This document shows positions 10,676 through 23,573 of a stretch of DNA of 64,000 nt, one piece after another; the first letter of the stretch is position 1, and every line of letters starts with the position of its first letter. The stretch spans positions 558,001 to 622,000 of the forward strand of contig JADANN010000463.1 in the NCBI GenBank assembly GCA_018806985.1, written 5' to 3'. The notes below the pieces were generated by a model. It was not told the origin of the DNA. It ran no database searches and saw only the letters and a program-made list of their open reading frames with translations. This DNA is from Angiostrongylus vasorum. Taxonomy: Eukaryota; Nematoda; Chromadorea; Rhabditida; Metastrongylidae. The translations under genes and the position numbers were made by a program.

Positions 10676-12261
10676 TGTTCTTTAAAAGTCTTCTAGTTAC
10701 TTGATGAAGACCAGCCGCTCAGAACCCAACATCGGCAGAGGACGGAGTGTGGGCCAGGTCAATGGATCAGCCTGAGGTATGCGCGAGGTCACGCTTGATA
10801 ACAAGACACTCCACCTTGCCGCTCATTTTTGAAATTTTGGAATCAATCCCAAACGCTTCAAGTGTTTAACGCACCGATGTCCTGGATTCCTATGCGAGGA
10901 CAGTGACTTCTACTTCAAAATTTTCTCCGTTGTGTTTCTGCGTCCTATGCGCTCCTAGTGGAGTGTTTGGTTTCAATTTAGATTTACCGACTAGGTGTTC
11001 TTTTAAGCGTACGCAGAGTAGTCCACCAGTTTCGCAAATGCATTCGTCCCTACACACTTTACAAGAGATTAGGTACACTGTGCCCGAACTCATGCAATCA
11101 CGATTTCTGCCATTAGGACAATTTATGCAGTTTTTCGTTACACAGACGGTCATAAAGGTGGTTGCGAACTAGCTGGCGTCTTAGAGTGTCCGATGGCATT
11201 CCACTCTTACGTAATTCTCTAGACCGGCCCTCATTAAGCAACGTTTATGGCTGCATTTATTTTGTTTGAAATAAAGGGCAAGAGGAACGGAGCTTTGTTT
11301 TCGCTGGAATTATCGCTCTGGGGATGGTTTTTCCTCTACACCTATGCCCACAGTTTCGTAACCATTCGAAATGGCTATCACGCCAGTTTCGAGAAATTTT
11401 CCTTCTGCTCTTACCTGTGCACAGGTGGCGGTTCGAAACATATTTCTTATAAGCGCCCTTTTAGGGTGTGAGGGATGAGAGGAGAGGTAATGAACCACTA
11501 TATTCTTACTGCATGGGTTTCGATACCATCGGGATCCAGCCATTTTCGGATATGTTAATTTCAGAAATGGAAGCCAGTTTTCTTCCACTTTCTCACGGGT
11601 GAACCATATGTACTCCGACTGTTCGTTTAATAACTCAAAGTATTTGTCCATCTCCTCTTGTGTGGAGCAGATGACAAAACAATCATCTATATACCTACAG
11701 TAGAGTAATGGCCTGAGATCGATTACTGGTGTTCCCACTTTAGACATAAGAGCAACGGCAAGGGGTTGGTACCAGTCCAGTCCCATTGCCAACCCTCTAA
11801 TTTGCGCGTAATATTTCCCGGACCATCTAAAGATCGATCAGCATAGGCTGACCTTCAAGAGGACCATAAGCTGCTGAACCGAAAAGCCATACATGTTAAA
11901 TGCTCCTTTGTGTTGCTTAAGAAGCTCGCGCACGGCTTGCATTGCGGAGTCGTTCAACACGTTAGTGTAAAAGGCCGTTAACGTCGAACGACTCCATAAC
12001 GCACGCGCTTTTGGGACGTGCGGTACAGAGACGATCTAGGAACATTTGGGTGTTTGTGAGATGGGCTGGTATGTGCTTAAGCAACTGGTTAAGAATTAGA
12101 TTTATAAACCAAGCAATTCTATCCGTAGGCCCGACTACACAACTGATGATAGGTCCAACTTTAAAGGTGGAGTGGTCGGTAGACGCCAGATCATCAGCGG
12201 ATGTTAACTTATGGCTCTTGATAAGTAAGGATAAGATGGGAGATGTCGGCACTTCGATCCT
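10676..12261 (-). mobile_element. Penelope-like retroelement fragment (unit copy 2)
   Basis: The same fragment in tandem unit 2, with the same lesions (extra A at motif A near 11970, 7-base deletion near 11555). The GIY-YIG frame is 11153-10890 and the RT palm with YIDD lies within 11792-11310. Sharing of lesions with copy 1 shows that decay preceded the tandem duplication. Confidence 0.85.
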
Positions 12262-12737
12262 AGAAACTTGGTCGCTGCGTAAGCAGGATGAAAGGTCACT
12301 TAGCGTTATCGAACGCGCAGTCGAAAGGGCGATGCTAGGGGTATCCCGTTCCACTCAAGTAAGGGAAGGGATCCGAAGCTCCGATCTGCGTCGACGATCA
12401 AAAATGAAAGATGCCGTTTTTTTGCGCCAAACAATCGAAGATAAGCTGGATCGGACACGTAATGCGTATGAATGACAACCGATGGACAAGAGCCGTTAGT
12501 GACTGGATTCATCTGGATGTCAAACGTACAGCAGGAAGACCACCGACCCGATGGTCAGAGTTCTTCACAAAGAGCTTTGAAGAAAGATATGATGATGCTC
12601 GACAAGTCCCTAGAGCGAGCAGAACCCATTGGGCTACTCGTGCACGCGACAGGGAAAATTGGAAGACTTACTGGCACTCGCTCGAGTCACTCGACGATCA
12701 ACGGGACCACAGGTGATACAGGTGATACAGGTGAAGC
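12262..12737 (+). mobile_element. 5'-truncated RTE retrotransposon tail (unit copy 2)
   Basis: Second copy of the inserted RTE tail with the same endpoints relative to the unit. One extra T in the run at about 12417-12423 breaks the reading frame that is open in copy 1. The ACAGGTGAT tail is at about 12710-12733. Confidence 0.85.
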
Positions 12738-12894
12738 GGAGTCACCAACTTTGCTTCGTTCTCGGTTAACCGAAACCCTTTGAAAAATGAGAGATTAACT
12801 AGCAAGTAAAAGAGACATGGAAAATAACTATCTTAAAGAATGGGTTCGCAACGGTTTTCCTCCGTTCTATTCCTAATGATCTCATAGAAATACT

Positions 12895-14627
12895 TGAACA
12901 AGAAATACGGGCTAGAAGGACAAAAAACATGATGGAATGTCCTTGTCAAATTTCATATAAAGGCTCGGAAACTTTTCAATGACTTCCTCCATTACTGCAA
13001 CAAAACCGATCCACAGTCACCGTTATTTCTCAGGTGCTGTCTATATCCATGGAGAGAATTTCTGAGAAATCAGGAAAGCTTTTTAAGCTTTTCTTGGACT
13101 CCATGCTGAAAAATTGAGAAGAAGACAGGAGAAAAACAATAGGAGAGAAACGAGTTGTTTCAACGGACCTCATCAATGTTATAGGACTAGGGAAACGTTT
13201 TAATCATTAACCATATCCTGTTTAGTGGGTTAGTAGGCCAAGGACTTTTTTCATTAATAAGATTACAGGAGGCTTCTAAAAATCTCCTTCTCGGCCCAAT
13301 TGAGCGCCACGATGACTAGAGTGGAGTGTCCGCAAGAGTTGCGGTTGCACTTTTTTGCGAGAGACTGCAGTTTATAGTTCTATATCGAGATATTCCATGC
13401 CGAGGATCAGTGAATGTCGGAATCGAAAATCTTCCTACGAGTCGTGTTATTTCTTCAGAAAGACCTTCTAGTGTCTTCTTGAACAGTGCAGTGGATAATT
13501 AGTCATCTTACTGATAGACATGGACTTTGTTGATGTAAAAATTATAATACTTCAGCAACAGAAAGAAATAAACTTCAACGGCATCGTATATATTGCGAAA
13601 TATAACTTTAATGATGCTGAGATATTTGAAAAACTCCGGACCGCAGGTGTCTACGGTGGGGAACGAACGCGCTATTGTCCTTTCCGGGGAGTAGCGCGCT
13701 CACCATCACACCATGCGGGTCCTTCGTTTCGCCTGTCTCTGAGCTAGTCCTATTGATGTTTTGCCATCAGCAATCACCCGTCAGCGGGATTGATCTGGGG
13801 GGGGCCCAAATCGGCAACGAACCCAGTTAAGCTGAGGCTGCAGTTATAATCACAATTTTGACTTATTATTATATTTACTGCCTACTCTTTTTAGCGGCAG
13901 GGTGTGTATTGCTTTTTAGCGGCAGGGTATGTATTGCCGATTTGGGTCCCCCCAGATCAATCCCGCTGACGGGTGATTGCTGATGGCAAAAGATCAATAG
14001 AATTAGCTGAGAGACAAGCGAAACGAAGGACCCGCATGGTGTGATGGTGAGCGCGCTACTCCCAGGAAAGGACAATATCGCATTCGTTCGCCACCGTAGA
14101 CACGTTCGGTGAGGAGTTTTGCAAATATCTCAGCATCATTAAAGTTATATTTCGCAATACATACCCTGCCGCTAAAAAGAGTAGGCAGCAAATAATAAGT
14201 CAAAATTATGATTTTAACGGCAGCTTCAGCATTGCCATGGAATTTTCCATAGAATTAAGGAACAGATGAGAATATAACAGGAAACTGCAAGAAGGTTTAT
14301 TGCTTCGTAGCATTCCGAATACAAAAAGACGTCTTCACCAGACAGCAGCTTCAGTGCGCGGCATCATATTAGCACCTCAATGGTCCTGCATGTCTTCCAG
14401 CACGTGGTCGATCATCTGAACATCCAATTCTCTAAAGGAAATATTGGATAGAACAAAATTTTTCTAAATTTTGCTTTCTTTTGAATATTCCTGCTAACCG
14501 ATCGCTTCTACTTAAGTCAGACCTATTGTCACCTAATTACTTTTTCCTTAGGAACTCATAGTGATTCGTTGTATAGTGAAGCCATCGGAGGTCTAAAGCA
14601 AAAAGCTCTGAATGAGGCTCTATGAGT
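12895..14627. repeat. Tandem composite unit, copy 3 (truncated)
   Basis: Third copy, matching unit positions 1-1727 at near identity. At about 14627 the match jumps from unit position 1727 to unit position 4572, skipping about 2.85 kb (collagen-like gene, foldback element and the end of the endonuclease). The sequence on the far side is a visibly diverged Penelope-like copy rather than a near-identical one. The junction shares only the bases GA with both partners. Confidence 0.85.
13585..14217. repeat. SINE-like family F, inverted pair (copy 3)
   Basis: Same inverted-pair element in the truncated third tandem unit. It is the last intact feature before the junction at about 14627. Confidence 0.7.
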
Positions 14628-16240
14628 AGTCCACCAGTTTCGCAAATGCATTCGTCCCTACACACTTTACAAGAGATTAGGTACACTGTGCCCGAACTCA
14701 TGCAATCACGATTTCTTCCATTAGGACAATTTATGCAGTTTTTCGTTACACAGACGGTCATAAAGGTGAATGCGAGCTAGCTAGCGTCTTAGAGTGTCCA
14801 ATGGTATTCCACTCTTACAGAATTCTCTAGACCGGACCTTATTAAGCAACGTTTATGGCTGCATTTATTTTGTTTGAAATAAAGGGCAAGAGGAACGGAG
14901 CCTTTTCTTCGCTGGAATTACCGCTCTAGGATGGTTTTTCCTCTACACCTATGCCCACAGTTTCGTAACCATTCGAAATGGCTATCACGCCAGTTTCGAG
15001 AAATTTTCCCTCTGCTCTTACCTGTGCACAGGTGGCGGCTCGAAACATATTTCTTATAAGCGCCCTTTTAGGGTGTGAGGGATGAGAGGAGAGGTAATGA
15101 ACCACTATATTCTTACTGCTTGGGTTTCGATAACCATCGTGATTCAGCCATTTTCGGATATGTTAATTTGAACGTTCAGAAATGGAAGCCAGTTTTCTTC
15201 CACTTTCTCACGGGTGAACCATATGTACTCCGACTGTTCGTTTAATAACTCAAAGTATTTGTCCATCTCCTCTTGTGTGGAGCAGATGACAAAACAATCA
15301 TCTATATACCTACAGTAGAGTAATGGCCTGAGATCGATTACTGGTGTTCCCACTTTAGACATAAAAGCAACAGCAAGGGTTGGTACCAGACCAGTCCCAT
15401 TGCCAACCCTCTAATTTGCGCGTAATATTTCCCGGACCATCTAAAGATCGATCAGCATAGGCTGACCTTCAAGAGGACCATAAGCTGCTGAACCGAAAAG
15501 CCATACATGTTAAATGCTCCTTTGTGTTGCTTAAGAAGCTCGCGGACGGCTTGCATTGCGGAGTCGTTCAACACGTTAGTGTAAAGGCCGTTAACGTCGA
15601 ACGACTCCATAACGTACGCGCTTTTTGGGACGTGCGGTACAGAGACGATCTAGGAACATTTGGGTGTTTGTGAGATGGGCTGGTATGTGCTTAAGCAACT
15701 GGTTAAGGATTAGATTTATAAACCAAGCAATTCTATCCGTAGGCCCGTCTACACAACTGATGATAGGTCTAACTTTAAAGGTGGAGTGGTCGGTAGATAC
15801 CAGATCATCAGCGGATATTAACTTATGTGTCTTGATAAGTAAGGATAAGATGGGAGATGTTGGCACTTCGATCTTATGATGCGAACTCTTTGCTGGTTTT
15901 AAACCCTGCTGCGCTTGCCATTTTGACCCATTCGTTGTTCAGTTTTTCGATTGTGACTTCTGCAATCCTTTTCAGTTGATGTGCGATAAACAGATGCGTT
16001 CTCGAGGTGTTTTTCCGTTACATCAACATCTAACTGGCGAGGAATTACTACAAACTCTCCACCGTTATCACTAACTGTTAGTCTAATACTCTTTGATTTT
16101 TCTTTAGCTCTCGAACCTTTCGCGTACCAGATATTTGCGCAGCTGTAAGGTTCGAACTAAAGTTTCTCACGCGATAGTGGCTAAGGAGTTTGGGAGTTTC
16201 GCTCGGAAATATGCGAAATTTGAGAGTTGATTTAATAGTT
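14628..16240 (-). mobile_element. Penelope-like retroelement, independent copy
   Basis: A diverged copy of the Penelope-like element of the tandem units, without the RTE insertion. From high to low coordinates: N-terminal segment with the family's DNGGEFVVIP motif (about 16060-16080), then SLLIKTHK and VRPIIS (about 15765-15850), motif A FDVNGLYTNV (about 15573-15603), RGLAMG near 15405, catalytic YIDD at about 15300, an intact FLNVQI stretch near 15170, and the start of the GIY-YIG domain (14761-14630) with the same CICETG. It lacks the extra A and the 7-base deletion of the unit copies but has its own frameshift (extra T near 15625) and several in the N-terminal part. The 3' end of the element is lost at the junction with the tandem unit. 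Confidence 0.85.
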
Positions 16241-16859
16241 GCGTGAGCCTAAGCTTCCTGTGCGTGTGCTGAATGAGCCAAAGTAAAAGGTTGACGATCT
16301 ATTCTTACCATAAGCAGGCATCCCTAATAAAGGGATAAAGAACGAAGCATTCGATATTGATTATTAGTTGATGGTCAACAACACATTCGCCTTCGTAAAG
16401 CATTTTAGAGTTAATACAATGCATATCTGTCCGACAGAATAATTTGTACTGTTTGCATTCTCCCAGGCGAGAATGCTAGAAATCTGCTGATTTCGAGATT
16501 ATGGAAGGTTTGGTGAGCCCAGAGTACTAGATCGAACCAACGACCGTTCCACTGCATACTGTGGAGCGTCTCCAAGCACCACGCTACAAGTGTCGACATC
16601 CCCCCATAACTGACTACAGAGGACCCAACAAGAAAAGACAGATGCTCTCTGCCTTTAGCAGGAAAGCCCGATAAGGTGTTCCTCTGCTTCAAGTGAATGA
16701 GTGACTTTACTACATCTTTCCAGAATTAACGCGGAACTTAATTCTAGATCGGCGCTTTCGTTCAGCTTTTAAATCGTCTTCCTGTGATTGGGAGGTGCGC
16801 CAAGTAATCTCAACTAACGGCCTTTCAAATAGGAGACAAAATTCATAAGGGATCTGTAC
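16241..16859. other. Spacer between retroelements
   Basis: About 600 bp between the Penelope-like copy and the RTE element. A 93-residue frame on the minus strand (16692-16411) has no recognisable motif. Nothing else seen. Confidence 0.4.
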
Positions 16860-19700
16860 CTAAAATGCACGCACACTTACATCTCAACGATAAGGTACGA
16901 CGTCATCGGCCTGGCCGAGACGAGACGACGCCACCCATTCAACGCCATCTGTTACACCGGAGAAGAACTCTTCCTCGGAACATGCGACAGTAGAGGAGTC
17001 GGCAGCGTTGGCGTTCTCATCAACACGGGTTTGTCCATGAACGTCGATTCATGCAAACAACTAACAACTTGAAACGGACATTTACTATTAGAGAGATGTG
17101 GATCAATACCGGTTTTGACAATCTTCGTCGTTTACGCGCCGACATCAAACTATGACGAAGAAGAAGTCGAAGTGGAGAAGTTCTGCAGAGAAGGCCATAC
17201 ATTCTTCAAGGTGATCATTTGAGATTTTAACTCGAAGAATGGACCAAGAAGAGTGTCTGAAGAACGTCACACGGGGACCTATGGATTAGAATGGAACGAA
17301 CAGGGTGAGCGGCTGTCTGAGTTTATCATGGCGACCAAGACCATTTATGGTAACTCGCAATTCCAGAAGCCCCACCCTCAACGCTGGACGTGGGAGTCTC
17401 CCAGTGGAAAGTACCATAACGAAATAGACCACATCACAGTAAATAGAAGGTATTGCCTAACCGATGACGCTGTTGCCCCCAAAATTTTACACGGGATCAG
17501 ACCGCCGCCTCCTTCGTGCAAGATTCCATTTCCCGCAGAAAGGAGAAAAAAGCCGCTAAATTCAAAAAACGAAGTCGCAGAACCACTGTAAACTGGGACT
17601 TATTCAATTCATTAGTCGGCTGTTGAGAAGATGCCGTTGTCGATAACATCGGCGAAGAATACGATCGGCTCATTCAACATCTTCACGTTAGCGCTATGAA
17701 AGCTGAGAGTTCGAAAGTCAGCAAGAGACGTCCGTCTCCAGAAATACTCGAGGTGGTACGCCAACGTGGAATCGCGCGAGCTGCAGGCAACCGCGAACTA
17801 ACGTCCGAACTTGCAAAACAGTGCAGACAGGCGGTAAAAGAAGATCTTAAAGAGAGAAGAGCGGCAGTAGTGGTCAAAGCTGCAGAGGCTGGGAAAAGCA
17901 TTCGCAAAGCCCACCGAAGCTTCGCCAATTACAAGACCAAAATGATTGCACTCCGGCACCCAGACGGAACAGTTAGCGTCCAGAGAGGCAGTGTAGAAAA
18001 TCATTCACGAGGACTACTCAGACCTCTTCGATAGACAAGTCCACCTTCCGTCATATGAAATAAAGGAGGATTGATATGTCTTACCACCGGTTCTCCCTTC
18101 CGAAATCCGACGTGGCATTTCGTGGGTGAAAATTCGAACAGCTCCAGGTCCGGACAGGATAAGATCTGAATACCTGAAGAACCTTCCGCTAGTCCTCGTG
18201 AAACACACATGCTCGGATTTTCACATTTTGCCTGTCTGAATGCTAGGTCCCTACTTAGTGGAAGATCAGCAAGACCATGCTATAGTTCAAAAAAAGGGTG
18301 ACCTCCACAATATCGGCAGCTATCGCCCAATCTGCTTACTGAAAATTGCTTCAATCTGGCTGTTTGTTTGCTTTTCTCTAGACTTTTCACTTGAGTCGCC
18401 CTAAACATAATTGACGGAACACTGGACGAACGATAGCCATGTGAAGAAGCAAAGCTTCTATTAGTATTCACTAAGCTGGGCCACATCCATACCACAACAA
18501 GACTCGTCGAGTTGTTGCAAAGGTACAGGAGACAGCTCTCTCTCACTTTCATCGATCTAAAAAAAGCTTTTAGATCTGTTGAGATAAAAGCAGCCTTGGA
18601 TGCCTTCGACAGTTAGGGCGTCCCTACTCATTATATCAGGATTCTTCGTGAACTATGTAAGATTTTCAAAGCCAAAGTTCCACCATTCTGCAACGATATT
18701 AACATCGACGTCAAGAGAAAGGTTGAGAAAGCAATCTCTTGCTTCCAAAATTATCTACCGCAATATTAAAGAAAGTCATGCGAACAATGGAATGAGTCAA
18801 CACAGGCGTCAAAATCGATCGTGGGTAATTACACCATCTCCGGTTTGTCGATGACATCCTTCTCTTAACACCAAACATTAGCGGACGAGAACGAATGCTT
18901 TGCCGATATTGATAACATCTGTGGAAAGATTGGTCTTCGACTGAATCTTACAAAAAGATACTCATCGAGAAAAGATTCGTTACGTATACTCCATTCACGC
19001 TCAACATAGTGAATGTCTCCGAATGCTCCAACGTCTATAAACGTCTGTATAGGTCATGAAATCAACATGATGAACGACTTAGCTCTAAAGCTGAGCAGGA
19101 GGCAGTGAGAGTCATAGGTACCTTTCAATAGCATTGAATATGCAGTGTAGAAAACAAAGAACAGCTCCACTACGTGGCCAACTTTTCAACTCCACGATTC
19201 CTTCTAAATTAATGAACGCGTCAGAACTCTTGTCGCTGATGACTAAGCAGGATAAAGGTCACTCAACGTTACTGAACGCGCAGTCGAATAAAAGATGCTA
19301 GGAGTACCTCGTATTGTGCAGGTTAGAGAGGTTCCAAAGCTGGAACTATGCCAACAGTCAAGAAACAAAGACGTCCTTTCTACAAGCCAAATTGTTGAGA
19401 ATAATGCGAGCCAGAAAGATAACGCGTATGAACGACAACCGATAGACAGGAGCACTTAGTGACAGGATTCTTCGGAATTTCAAACAGGTTGTAGAAAGAC
19501 CCCCAACCCGATGGTCGGATTTATTCTCGAGAACCGTTGAAGAAAGATGTGATGGTCAACCAGTGCCCATAACAATTAGAACGCACTGGGCTACTCTGTC
19601 ACGCGGCAGGGGAGAAATGAAAGATTTACTGGCGCCATCTCGAGTCACTCGGAGACCAACTGGTCCGTAGGTGATACAGGTGATACAATCTTTTACGAAA
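16860..19700 (+). pseudogene. Decayed RTE-clade non-LTR retrotransposon
   Basis: Plus-strand remnant of the same RTE family, nearly full length but riddled with frameshifts and stops. In order: apurinic endonuclease N-terminus with [17 protein letters not shown] (about 16894-16945) and [20 protein letters not shown]; the endonuclease core with a degraded GDFN motif near 17220 and [20 protein letters not shown] and EIDH (17283-17440); a linker open at 17696-18034; RT motifs APGPDRIRSEYLKNLP (about 18139), KKGDLHNIGSYRPICLL (about 18291), FIDLKKAF-like (about 18550) and FVDDILLLTP (about 18845); then the C-terminal MLGVPR segment near 19290, and a GGTGATACA tail at about 19670-19690. Non-functional. 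Confidence 0.85.
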
Positions 19701-19704
19701 AGTT

Positions 19705-20355
19705 CACAACTTATACTTTCCTCTTTAGATCCTTTTTTCATTTTAGGACAGCTTTATTCTTTATGAACAATGTGAGTGTCCTTCTATCTAAAACACCAAA
19801 TAAGACCTCAAAGGACATCAAGTTCATCCTTTCCCTAGATTGTTATTAAATGTGAGGTTGGTAAAAAATGACTTAATGGATTGGTACTTTGCCTTCGTTT
19901 TTTTTCAAAGTCGTGTTAGTTCAAGTCGTGGTCAACAAGACTTAGCACTGTGGATGCTCCTTGTCGCCATGAGTCTAATCCAGTGAAGTGACCTCTCGAG
20001 TAAAGAATGTTACACAGCGGTTGCCTTTTGTACACGACGGATGTTGGTCTATTGTCAACATCCAGTTTGGTCCAATTTTTGCCGGCAATGCATCATGTAG
20101 CAAGCGGTACTTCGCTAACTGAGACAAAGCATGAAAATATTTCTAAAAAATGGACATTCACTAAACCTCGACGTAAATAATCAGTATTTCTTGAAATACT
20201 GAGTAATTTTTCCCAAACTCATGTTGCCTTAGTAATCTAACTTCAATAGTGATACTTCACTTGGCTCAGTTCTAAGGAATTCACTTGACACAAGAAATCT
20301 CTTTGCTCAAACACGAAGACACAAATAGCACAAAGTGGTAGTTGCCGTCTATCCA
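19705..20355. other. Non-genic interval
   Basis: AT-rich sequence with no motif, repeat match or plausible exon that I can support. Confidence 0.4.
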
Positions 20356-20359
20356 CTCA

Positions 20360-20545
20360 TACCAATCAAAGCACACTGTAGTTAAGTGGCTAGCAGTCGC
20401 CAACTGTGCCTGAACGCTCACGTGTTCGATTCTGGCTAGTGCCGGTTTTCAAGCCTCCTCATCTTCCAGTAGATTGGAGGTGTCAAACTTGGCAGAAAGC
20501 GTACGTGACTGGCAGAGCGTGAGAAAGTATTAGGCCTCACGTCTT
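20360..20545 (+). repeat. tRNA-derived SINE-like element, family D
   Basis: A head reading GTGGCTAGCAGTCGCCAAC (A-box-like) is followed about 35 bp later by GTGTTCGATTCTGGC (B-box-like), the layout of a polymerase III internal promoter. A related head, TGGCTAGCAGCCGCC, occurs at 25700. Confidence 0.55.
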
Positions 20546-20619
20546 TCATCAAGTCATGACATAATTAGTACTACACTTGCGCGCAGGAATAAAAGTACTG
20601 GTTCTGTAATGTCTTGACT

Positions 20620-20835
20620 TAGCTGTTTACTGCCTACTTTCTTCATGGCAGTGTACGGTGAAATTGGCTGAGAGGCAATATATGGCAAAGCAACTGCCTG
20701 GACTAAGTGCTCACGGCACGTGAACCAACAGCGAAGGTAACCGGAAGTTTAGAAGCCTAGATGAGGTTCAGAGTTTTGCTCATATCTCAGCATCCTTGTT
20801 GTTGTATTGATATTGTTTTCATATTACTCATTCTC
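20620..20835 (+). repeat. SINE-like family F, decayed copy
   Basis: Matches the right arm of the unit element: CTGCCTACTTTCTTCATGGC, then GGCTGAGAG, then GTTTTGCTCATATCTCAGCATC. The tRNA-like head is badly eroded. Confidence 0.5.
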
Positions 20836-20839
20836 AGAA

Positions 20840-22735
20840 ACTTATTCTATAGGCTAGATATGAATTTATCTACCTATGTGTCACGTTTTTTGAATCGATC
20901 TTTTGTCAGTTCACTTTGAATAAGGAATAAGAATTTTGTTAACCAAAGATGCATGCGAATTCAGGCTGTTCGAGTGTAGTATCGAACCAAGGTGGACATG
21001 AGCATTATGGTGCTCCTCTGGCCATTGCGCTACAAATTCAGCTTTTTTAAATATTACTCAGAATTGTACGGTGTTAATGATGACTGTTACAAAAACAACA
21101 CCAAAGGTGACCATTGTCCAACTATGATGTATAGAGAGAGAAGACTTCTGACTCAGAAGATCGACAAGCGCATTTCGACGAACAATCGAAGCTTAGGAAG
21201 GTACCTATGGGACCCTGTTGCCAGAAAATGTGAAAAACGGAGTCATCAAAAGAGTGGTAGAGTTCTTCTATACTCTGAGAAAACGAACACCACTAGCTGC
21301 TCTGTCCATGAAGGGTAGGAAATAGGAGTTTTAGTGGTGTCTAGTGAAGTTAAAGAGATTTAAGGGTAATGTCGCTGAAGTGATCGTAATGTTCAAACTC
21401 GAACTCAGTAGGGAGGACCGTTGGATCATTGTAAAGCTCGATGGCCTAGTGGCCAGGACAGGAGAAGGTTTTCACTGAAAAAACACGGCAATTATTATAC
21501 AAGCCTTAGAATCTTTAAATGAGCCCTCTGAAGGTCATAGAAAAACGGGAAAACAAGGGAAAAGTGGGTTTGAAACAAGGGACGGAATAGAAGCCTTCGA
21601 AAGTGGAGAAGTCCTCTAGGATATTTTTTAACGAAAAACGGTCCACTATATCACCAAGGTTTGGCGTTTTATAGTAATTAGTAACTCATTCGTTATCTAC
21701 TATATCTGTATTAAAACAAAGGCATCAATCCGATAACAAGCAGAATTACAAGAATAAATGAGAGCACGAGAATGAATGAAGTGTACTTCGTTGAATGGCA
21801 TGTGTAATCCTGCAAAGACCACTTGGCACTGATGATTTTCGTTTGTATGGAAGACCCTTTTTTTAGGTAATACTAAACCTACTTACATAGGTTTCTTCTC
21901 GAAAAATCAAGCAGAAGCATTTGGTATTCGTTCAGTTGTGCATCAAGTACTTTCACCACCTTAGTCGACGCATTGAAGAAATTGAAAAGCGCTTTGGTGA
22001 ATGATAAAGAACGAAAGCGAAGGTGATTCCTGCAAACATAAAACCAACCACTCCGAAAAATCCATTCATGCTCAGGACGGATCCTTAAATTTCGCTACAG
22101 GATAAGCTACTATCAGCCAGACATAGGAGGAGAAGAACCTGCTGTTCTGCCGTTTATGCGCGTTCATTAATATTTTTTAACGCTTCGCTAATCCTTATCA
22201 TTAGAAAAAATAAACCATTACTTAGAGACATCCTGCAATACCCACAAAAGTTGGCTCTGGTTCGACTCCTCTTCAGAGCCGACCAAGTTCTACATTTCTT
22301 CAGGCTTGACATCGGTATCATCTAGAATTTAGGCACCTCTACATGACTGACGTGTTCAATTCGATGGCTTATCCATCAGCGATCGATTAGTGATAAAAGC
22401 CATTTGCTCCGTTTGCACTTTTGTTATAAGAGATAATAGTTATGAAGAGTACGAAATCCATTTCGAGCGATTTTTTTTACTTCCCTGTTAAGCCAACTAA
22501 CAGAAAAATGATGATGCACAGTGCTTTCCGTTCAAATAGATGAAGTGGTTACTCAGTGTTTATCTTGCTAAATTTTTCTCTGATACTTGCAAATTGTTAG
22601 TATTTTCAACGAACAGGCACCATTTTAAACAAAGCAACCATAAGTAGTTATAATAATGATAATAGTAGTAGTTCGAATAAACTACTTTCCTCAGCATTAA
22701 CAACTAATTTATATTTTACCATCCATGGTTGTTGT
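20840..22735. other. Non-genic interval
   Basis: About 1.9 kb with no supported feature. The 108-residue frame at 20992-21318 lacks splice context and any recognisable domain. Confidence 0.4.
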
Positions 22736-22839
22736 GCTAATGCGAGGGTGTTGCCACTATTTTGCTAACGTGGCGCCAAGCCACGTGTGATGGTGTTGTA
22801 CGTTTTTATCAGACTAAGTTTTTAATCTGAATAAGGTCC

Positions 22840-23010
22840 ACTGTTCGTAGCATGTGGGCTGCGAGGAGGGTATTGTCACTTTTTGACGAAGAAAGTGGTG
22901 AGTTCTTTTTAATAACCCGTTTTTTGTCTATATAGTGTACCCAGGTTGTGACGAAGGCGAAATCGCCGAAAGGTCAGAGTTGACCGGAGCACTCTACGAA
23001 TGACATGGGC
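22840..23010 (+). repeat. Dispersed-element remnant with GAAGGCGAAATCGCCGAAA motif
   Basis: The stretch around 22949-22975 (GACGAAGGCGAAATCGCCGA, then AAGGTCAG) recurs in altered form at about 36645-36680 inside an intron of the ground-like gene. Both follow a GGAGGGTATTGTC or GAGGGTGGTATCAG type segment. Probably remnants of one dispersed element; its type is unknown. Confidence 0.4.
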
Positions 23011-23573
23011 TCTTTTTGCTGCTGGGATGAACTGATCTCACTCTCCTCTTGCTCAGGTAACAGGACGTTTCTGGGTCGTTAAACAATTTCTATGTACAAG
23101 AATTTTTATTTGTTTTCATAGTGCCAAAGCAAAATTAGTTTTTTCTTCTTTCCCGGCTGCGACGCTACGGCGGCCATTTGTTTTCATGGTGACAATCTCG
23201 TGATCGATCTCATTTTATTTCAGCGACAAGAACCTTCCTGCATTCAAAAGGCAGCGCTGAACGACGCTACTTTCTTCGTTCGATGCTTCACACCCTTTTT
23301 TTTCTTCACCTACACCAAAGTGGCCATCGTTGATTTCTGGGTTCCAAAGAAATTGTGAACTTATCCGCGATTTAAGCACGGCAAAGCCTGTTTTTTTGAT
23401 AGTAAACGAGAAATTTTCGACAGTCAGACGTTGGAATGAAAAAAAATCACATTGTTATAAAAAAGGCTCCGCTGTAGTTATCCAGAAATATGATATTGCT
23501 ATGTATGATACATCTTTTTGCTATGGTTCATCTGCCCAACCTATCGTCGCAAAAAATTTGGGACGATTTAGCT

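Larger units (their letters stand above)
6449..12894. repeat. Tandem composite unit, copy 2
   Basis: Second full copy, 6446 bp, nearly identical to copy 1. Differences I can see are mostly homopolymer-length changes (the A run near 7090 is one shorter, the T run near 12420 one longer), a few substitutions, and a small cluster in the collagen-like tract near 9108-9140. The same internal elements are present in the same order. Confidence 0.9.

Noticed and set aside
16411..16692. 93-codon minus-strand frame next to the Penelope copy as its upstream ORF
   Set aside because: No similarity to Penelope N-terminal motifs, which end near 16240, and no continuity of frame.
20992..21318. 108-codon plus-strand frame as a gene
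   Set aside because: Random-looking composition, no splice sites, no recognisable motif.
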